From Candidatus Faecousia intestinigallinarum (GTDB lineage: Bacteria > Bacillota > Clostridia > Oscillospirales > Oscillospiraceae), in contig DVKX01000087.1 in the NCBI GenBank assembly GCA_018715805.1, positions 1 through 34,383 of the forward strand: 34,383 nucleotides of DNA, written 5' to 3'. Under the pieces are notes generated by a model. It was not told where the DNA came from and did not search any database. It was given only the letters and a program-made list of their open reading frames with translations. A program made the position numbers and the translations under genes. Numbering within the stretch: position 1 is the stretch's first letter; each line of letters opens with the position of its first letter. Positions 29,460 to 34,383 of the stretch are shown here, one piece after another.

Positions 29460-31202
29460 ATGAAAAGAGTTTCCTGGCCTGTCCGGGTGGTCGTCCTGGT
29501 GATGATCCTCCTGGCTATGGCCACCACTGCCTTTGCCGCCAGTCCTATGGACGAGGCAGGGTCGAAAATGATCGAGTGCCCCGATTGCAGCACCAGCACT
29601 GCCTGTATGGTATGCTATGGACTGGACGGACTGTGTCCGGCCTGCGGCGGCAGCAACGTATGCGCCACCTGTGGCGGCGTGGGCTATATAGCCTCCAGCA
29701 GCGGCTTCTATAATACCATCTGGTCGCTGCTGCCGCCGGTCATCGCCATTGCCCTGGCGCTGATTACCAAGGAGGTTTATTCCTCCTTGTTCATCGGCAT
29801 TTTGGCGGGCGGCCTGCTGTATTCCAATTTTAATTTTGAAGGAACCATCAATCATGTATTCAGCGGCGGCATTGTGGCGTCTTTGTCTAATGGCTATAAT
29901 GTGGGTATCCTGGTGTTTTTGGTAATTCTGGGCACCATTGTGTGCCTGATGAATAAAGCGGGCGGTTCCGCTGCCTTTGGCCGTTGGGCGCAGAAGAATA
30001 TCAAGACCCGCGCCGGAGCGCAGATCGCATCCATTGTTCTGGGCTGTCTGATTTTCATTGATGACTATTTTAACTGCCTGACAGTAGGCTCCGTGATGCG
30101 CCCCATCACGGACAAGCATAATATCTCCCGGGCGAAGCTGGCCTACATCATCGATGCCACCGCAGCGCCTGTGTGTATTATCGCCCCTATTTCTTCCTGG
30201 GCAGCGGCTGTGGCCGCTTTTGCGGAGGATGGTCAGGGTCTGTACCTGTTTATTCGCGCGATTCCTTATAATTTCTACGCTATTTTGACCATCGTAATGA
30301 TGGTGAGCATGGTGCTGATGAAAGTGGAATTTGGACCTATGGCGAAGTTTGAGCGGAATGCCCTGGAAAACGGCGACTTGTTTTCCGGTGCGAATCCCTA
30401 TGCCAGCTTGGATGAGAGCGTGGACGAGGGCAAAGGCTCGGTGATGGACTTGGTGCTGCCCATCGTGGTGCTGGTGGCCAGCTGTGTAATTGGTATGATC
30501 TACTCCGGCGGCTTCTTTGCCGGCGCGGATTTTGTGTCGGCTTTCTCCAATTCCGATGCTTCGGTGGGGCTAATGCTGGGTTCTGCCGTGGGTCTGGTGT
30601 TTGCATTCGCGTATTTCTGGATCCGCCGTTCCATGACTTTTAAGGAAATGATGGGCTGCATTCCCGAGGGCTTTAAGGCTATGGTACCCGCCATTCTGAT
30701 CCTCACCTTTGCCTGGACGCTGAAGGGGATGACCGACTCCCTGGGCGCAAAATATTTTGTGCGGGACTTCGTATATGCCAACGCCCAAAGTATGCAGATG
30801 TTCCTGCCGGTGATCGTGTTTGCCATTGGCTGCCTGCTGGCCTTTGCCACCGGCACCAGCTGGGGCACCTTCGGAATTCTGATCCCGATCGTTCAGAACG
30901 TGTTTCCCATGAATGATCCCCTGGCCATTATCTGCATTTCCGCCTGTATGGCCGGCGCTGTGTGCGGCGATCATTGCTCTCCCATATCTGACACCACCAT
31001 TATGGCCTCTGCGGGGGCGCAGTGCGATCATGTCAATCATGTGTCCACCCAACTGCCCTATGCAGCAGCCTGCGCGGTGATTTCCGGAGTGACCTACATT
31101 GTGGCGGGCTTTGTGAAGACGGCATATATTGCTCTGCCGGTGGGGGTTATGCTGATGGTGGGCTTCCTGTTTGTGGTAAAGAGCTGTCAGAAAAAGGCCT
31201 GA
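29460..31202 (+). CDS. NhaC-family carrier under lysine control, with four-CxxC N-terminal module
   Basis: The 580-residue protein is of the NhaC Na+/H+ antiporter family with about eleven membrane segments (LIFIDDYFNCLTVGSVMRP, CIIAPISSW, FATGTSWGTFG, GDHCSPISDTT). NhaC-type proteins behind lysine riboswitches have been proposed as lysine transporters (LysW type), so lysine uptake or exchange is likely. It begins with an apparent signal peptide (about 1-27, ending AFAA). A 45-residue segment with four CxxC motifs follows (C40/43, C49/52, C59/62, C68/71), resembling a DnaJ-type zinc ribbon, probably outside the membrane. The ATG at 29460 follows GGGAGGA and lies after the terminator; an open frame running through the riboswitch is not used. 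Confidence 0.88.
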   Translation: MKRVSWPVRVVVLVMILLAMATTAFAASPMDEAGSKMIECPDCSTSTACMVCYGLDGLCPACGGSNVCATCGGVGYIASSSGFYNTIWSLLPPVIAIALALITKEVYSSLFIGILAGGLLYSNFNFEGTINHVFSGGIVASLSNGYNVGILVFLVILGTIVCLMNKAGGSAAFGRWAQKNIKTRAGAQIASIVLGCLIFIDDYFNCLTVGSVMRPITDKHNISRAKLAYIIDATAAPVCIIAPISSWAAAVAAFAEDGQGLYLFIRAIPYNFYAILTIVMMVSMVLMKVEFGPMAKFERNALENGDLFSGANPYASLDESVDEGKGSVMDLVLPIVVLVASCVIGMIYSGGFFAGADFVSAFSNSDASVGLMLGSAVGLVFAFAYFWIRRSMTFKEMMGCIPEGFKAMVPAILILTFAWTLKGMTDSLGAKYFVRDFVYANAQSMQMFLPVIVFAIGCLLAFATGTSWGTFGILIPIVQNVFPMNDPLAIICISACMAGAVCGDHCSPISDTTIMASAGAQCDHVNHVSTQLPYAAACAVISGVTYIVAGFVKTAYIALPVGVMLMVGFLFVVKSCQKKA

Positions 31203-31226
31203 TTGCTGGAAGCAAAATAGAGAAAA

Positions 31227-31254
31227 GACCGCGGCTTCCGCCGCGGTCATCTCT
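31227..31254 (+). terminator. Terminator after the NhaC gene
   Basis: A perfect 9-bp stem (GACCGCGGC with GCCGCGGTC) has a TTCC loop, an A-rich 5' flank and ATCTCTTT after it. The remaining 180 bases to the next gene hold only one further hairpin. Confidence 0.8.
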
Positions 31255-31367
31255 TTATGCGCCGGAAAGATTCGCGGGGAGCGTAAGAAGTTCCGCCATA
31301 ATCCGCAGGGCAGGACAGCGGTCAGTTGGAAAAAGAAGGCGAAAAACCTAATGTTTGCCAACGGTTT

Positions 31368-31393
31368 GGGGGCTGCCCGTATGGACAGCCCCC
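31368..31393 (-). terminator. Hairpin downstream of the GH85 gene
   Basis: An 8-bp GC stem (GGGGGCTG with CAGCCCCC) extends after one mismatch by two more pairs, 45 bases past the GH85 stop. No U-tract follows on the minus strand, so terminator function is plausible but not secure. Confidence 0.5.
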
Positions 31394-31437
31394 TTTGTAG
31401 GAAGATTTGGTTTGCGTATCAGCGAGGAATCCGCTGC

Positions 31438-34284
31438 TTACAGGCCGCCCTCCAAACCGTAGACCTCGATCTCATAGATACGGGCTGCGGTGTCGGAACC
31501 CTGGGTGGGCTTCTCCACGGAGAGCTTCACATACCGGGCGCTCACAGCGGCGAAGGTATCCACGGTGACGCCATCGGAGTTCTTGGTGACGCGGACAACC
31601 TCGGTGAAGTTCTCGCCATCTTCGCTCACCAGGATGGCGTAAGCCTTGGTGTTCATATCAGCACCCTCGCCGCCGGCCTCTGCATGGGAGATCCGCACTT
31701 GGCTGATGGTCTGTACGGCACCCAGGTCGATGGTGATCTCGTGAGGAGGCGTACCAGTGGCGCACCACTTCTTGGTCACATCACCGTCCACAGCGAACGG
31801 AGGCGCTTCGTTCTCATTCACATAGGCGGTGGCGGAGGTGTCCTTACCCTGGGAGAGCAGGGGCAGCTCGCCAGTGACCTTGGAGGAGACAGTGATCAGG
31901 CCAACCTTCTCAGCAACGGCTTCGCCGTCGGCATTCTGGGCGGTGAGCTTCACAGTGTAGACGCCTTCCTCAGCGTAGCTTACCACAGGGGCCGCATCGG
32001 AGCTGGTCTCCACAGAAGCGCCGGGGAACTCCCAAGCCAGGGTCTCGGTGTTGGCAGAGCACAGGCTCTCGAAAGTGATCTCCTGGCCAGGAGCCACCAG
32101 AGTGGCAGAGGCCTTGAAGTCTGCCTTGGGCAGGCTGTTGTTGGGCCAATCCATGGTAGCTACATTGGAGGCGTTGCCGCGCTCGCCGGTGGCGCTCACG
32201 GGGACAACCACAAAGTTGGTCTTGTTGGTGTCGTCATTCCGCTCCAGGCCGTTGATGTAGTAGTTGGTGCTGGGGGTAGCGATCAGGAAGGAACGGGAGC
32301 CGTCCTGATTCACGCGGTAGATTTCGTAAATGTCAGAGGCGCCGTTGGCAGTCCAGGACAGACGCACGCCGGAGTAGATGCAGTCGTCATCATCGAAGCT
32401 GGTGCCGTCCACGGTCAAATCGGCGACTTCGCCCAAGTTGCCGCTGTTGGCGTCGGTGATGGCGATCTGACCCAGGAAGAATTTGCCGCCGATAATGCTC
32501 TCGGAGGAGATGACCTGAATGCCGAAAGCGGTGACGGTCTTGCCGTCCAGACCGGAGACATCGAAGGTCACGTTGGTCCATTCAGCGCCCACAGCCTGGT
32601 CGCCGTTAATGGTTTCGGTGGTGCCATCGTCCAGAGTGACCAACAGGTTCAAGGTCGCGCCGAAGGTAGCCTTGGCTTTCATGGTGAAGGACAGATCCTT
32701 GTTCATGGTCAGCTGAGAGCTATACAGGGTGGCGTTGACGGGCTCGTTGGCAACGTAGCCGCCCACCAGCTTCATAGAGGTGCCGCCGTACCAGGCATCG
32801 GAATAGTCCATGATGCCTTCCACGGTGCTGCCCTCCGCCTGCTCGATGTGCCAGCGGTAGGTGGGCAGAACATCCTGCATACTGCGGTTGTTCCAGTCCT
32901 TCTCAGAGACCTTCTGGCCGTCGATGAAGAAAGCGTAGCCGTGACCCATGCTCATGTTGGTGATGAAGGGGATCTGGTTGACCACAGTCTGCTCCACGGC
33001 ATAGGTGGAGATGCCTCTCCAGTCGGTGTCGGTGGCGGCGGTGGCAACAAAGGGGTCGCCTTCTTCATTCACCCAGAACATATTCTCGCGTTCCTGATAG
33101 TCGGTGAAGAAATTAGAGGCGCTGAAGTAGGTCCAGCTGGGGCAGTACAGACCCAGGGAGGTATAGGGAGCCTGGCCGTCTGCAGCGAACAGATTCCAGC
33201 GGATGGGGGTGTTGTAGCCATTGGCCTGGACGTCGATGCCGGCATACAGGGTGTAGGGATCCACGCCCAGCTCAGCGGCCTTCTCATTGGAGGCCTTCAG
33301 CAGATCTTCCTCAGCCAGGCTGTCGTTGGTCCACCAGAAGTTCAGGAACATGCTGTCCGCAACAGCCTCCTGGTCATCGCCGATGATGAAGAACTTGTTC
33401 TCGTCGGTCAGGGCGTTCTGCCAATCCATCTCGCCGCTGGAGGTCATGGAATCGTACCACATAATGGTCAGATTGCCGGCCTGAGCCTTGAAAGCCTTGA
33501 TGAACTCCTGCATGAGCACAGCGTGCTCAGCGGTCAGGGGAGCGTCCTCGGTGCCCTCAGTTTCCTGGTTGATGAACCAGCCCTCAAAGCCGAAGTACTC
33601 CGCGACTTCAATCAGCTTGGCCACCATGGGGAAGTTGCCGTCGGCATCCTTTTGCAGGAAGTCGTTCAGCCACTCGATCTTACCACCGTGCCCTGCCTGG
33701 GGGAAGAACACGGTGCCCAGCACAGGAACACCGTTCCGGTGGGCAGCGTCGATCACATCCGCACTGGGCGTCACGATGAGACCCTCGCCGGAGGAGCCGC
33801 CCCAGTAGACCAGGGTGTCAATGTACTGCCAGTAGGAGAACACATTGGAGCTGGCAGTGTTCAGGCCGTGGGGGGCGTTGCCGCTGGTGCTGGCATTCAT
33901 AATGGAGATGGCCACCACGTTCATATCCTTGTTCTGGGTGGGATTGACCGTGGTCAGGCTCTGCTTGTCCACGCGCTGCGCCAGAGGAATGCTGCTCACA
34001 TTATAGGCAGCCTCGGTGTCCTCGGCGGGGTTCCACTCCAGCAGCTGGGCGGGGAACCAGTAGGGGACCTCGGGCACGTTGGTCAGAGGCTTGCTGTAAG
34101 TATTCTCCTCAGTGATGGAGAGAGCGGGCGCCTCAGGAGTGGTTTCCTGGGGAGCGGTGGTGGTGGGAACCTCTCCGGTGCCGGAAGGCTCCGTGGGAGC
34201 GGGAGTGGTAGTGCAGCCGACCAAGCCCGCCAGCATTGCCACAGCCAAAAGCAGCGCCAATGCCTTTACAGTGATCTTCTTCAT
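31438..34284 (-). CDS. Endo-beta-N-acetylglucosaminidase, GH85 lipoprotein
   Basis: GH85 enzymes cut the chitobiose core of N-linked glycans, releasing the oligosaccharide from host glycoproteins. The 948-residue product has a lipobox LVGC (Cys24) and a Thr/Pro-rich linker (25-55). The GH85 barrel (about 70-480) includes YIDTLVYWGG and the catalytic pair N239-Q-E241 (GFEGWFINQETEG). Then come a galactose-binding-like sandwich (about 500-640), an FN3-like part (about 645-735), a PKD-like domain (about 745-830) and a C-terminal F5/8 type C or CBM32-like domain (about 840-945). The lipid anchor places it on the cell surface. AAGGAG precedes the ATG. No transporter or other glycan gene is adjacent. 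Confidence 0.93.
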   Translation of the reverse strand: MKKITVKALALLLAVAMLAGLVGCTTTPAPTEPSGTGEVPTTTAPQETTPEAPALSITEENTYSKPLTNVPEVPYWFPAQLLEWNPAEDTEAAYNVSSIPLAQRVDKQSLTTVNPTQNKDMNVVAISIMNASTSGNAPHGLNTASSNVFSYWQYIDTLVYWGGSSGEGLIVTPSADVIDAAHRNGVPVLGTVFFPQAGHGGKIEWLNDFLQKDADGNFPMVAKLIEVAEYFGFEGWFINQETEGTEDAPLTAEHAVLMQEFIKAFKAQAGNLTIMWYDSMTSSGEMDWQNALTDENKFFIIGDDQEAVADSMFLNFWWTNDSLAEEDLLKASNEKAAELGVDPYTLYAGIDVQANGYNTPIRWNLFAADGQAPYTSLGLYCPSWTYFSASNFFTDYQERENMFWVNEEGDPFVATAATDTDWRGISTYAVEQTVVNQIPFITNMSMGHGYAFFIDGQKVSEKDWNNRSMQDVLPTYRWHIEQAEGSTVEGIMDYSDAWYGGTSMKLVGGYVANEPVNATLYSSQLTMNKDLSFTMKAKATFGATLNLLVTLDDGTTETINGDQAVGAEWTNVTFDVSGLDGKTVTAFGIQVISSESIIGGKFFLGQIAITDANSGNLGEVADLTVDGTSFDDDDCIYSGVRLSWTANGASDIYEIYRVNQDGSRSFLIATPSTNYYINGLERNDDTNKTNFVVVPVSATGERGNASNVATMDWPNNSLPKADFKASATLVAPGQEITFESLCSANTETLAWEFPGASVETSSDAAPVVSYAEEGVYTVKLTAQNADGEAVAEKVGLITVSSKVTGELPLLSQGKDTSATAYVNENEAPPFAVDGDVTKKWCATGTPPHEITIDLGAVQTISQVRISHAEAGGEGADMNTKAYAILVSEDGENFTEVVRVTKNSDGVTVDTFAAVSARYVKLSVEKPTQGSDTAARIYEIEVYGLEGGL

Positions 34285-34362
34285 TTCTGAGACTCCTTTT
34301 CTAAAGTATACGTTTTTGGATACAAAATGAGATCCGGTATTCTACAGCCCCCTTTTTGAAGT

Positions 34363-34380
34363 AGTATAATTCGCCGAATT
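34363..34380 (-). promoter_or_regulatory. Possible -10 and operator of the GH85 gene
   Basis: On the minus strand TATACT (34363-34368) could be a -10 whose -35 lies outside the window. It touches a 13-base inverted repeat AATTCG-C-CGAATT (34368-34380). A second TATACT at 34305-34310 lies too close to the ribosome site to be a normal promoter. Confidence 0.35.
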
Positions 34381-34383
34381 ATT

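Noticed and set aside
31351..34290. Very long plus-strand open frame opposite the GH85 gene
   Set aside because: It lies antisense to a clear GH85 protein, has a low-complexity Gly/Val/His-rich composition and no ribosome site. It results from high-GC codon use on the other strand.
1..34383. Search for tRNA genes, insertion sequences, CRISPR arrays, phage genes or defence systems
   Set aside because: None could be supported: the gaps are short and are filled by promoters, terminators or riboregulators.

Overview
The window looks like chromosomal DNA of a high-GC member of the Clostridia, most likely a gut Oscillospiraceae (Flavonifractor/Oscillibacter-like). This rests on protein style and context: an FHA-FtsW fusion next to a penicillin-binding protein, a SPOCS/DUF3794-LysM protein, YlmH, DUF896, lysine-riboswitch control of an NhaC-type carrier, and strong AGGAGG ribosome sites. 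The genus is inference. No tRNA, rRNA, insertion sequence, phage gene or CRISPR array was seen.

Layout. 1-1.4 kb: an LCP cell-wall ligase. 1.5-3.8 kb: tdh-kbl, which converts threonine to glycine plus acetyl-CoA. 3.8-5.6 kb (minus): an operon of ylmH, a DUF896 gene and an amidase-SPOR gene. 5.7-11.3 kb (plus): two flavoproteins with overlapping ends, a GH38-like glycosidase and a small MGMT-type protein. 11.3-13.1 kb: DUF1294, a lipoprotein and a WYL regulator. 13.2-17.1 kb: endonuclease IV, then the FHA-FtsW/PBP pair. 17.2-22.3 kb: a branched-chain amino acid ABC transporter operon (livKHMGF). 22.4-24.1 kb: a small membrane protein and a SPOCS-LysM protein. 24.3-26.4 kb: two CobW-type GTPases, one with an 80-residue His/Cys-rich segment and one fused to a DUF1980-like domain. 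26.4-29.0 kb (minus): an 851-residue transglutaminase-like protein. 29.1-31.2 kb: a lysine riboswitch and an NhaC-family carrier with four CxxC motifs. 31.4-34.3 kb (minus): a lipoprotein endo-beta-N-acetylglucosaminidase (GH85).

The most interesting element is upstream of livK. A consensus promoter drives a 50-codon reading frame in which 12 of residues 34-48 are Val, Leu or Ile. It is followed by a 13-bp terminator hairpin and then by the branched-chain amino acid transporter. A segment just past the leader stop codon can pair with the 5' arm of that terminator, forming a competing antiterminator that a ribosome at the stop codon would mask. This is the layout of classical leader-peptide attenuation, which is uncommon in Firmicutes compared with T-boxes and CodY.

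Themes. Amino-acid acquisition and catabolism: threonine degradation, branched-chain uptake and lysine-responsive transport. Host-glycan hydrolysis: GH85, and possibly the GH38-like enzyme. Cell-envelope work: LCP, amidase, FtsW/PBP and SPOCS. Single genes serve translation rescue (YlmH) and DNA repair (Nfo, MGMT-like).
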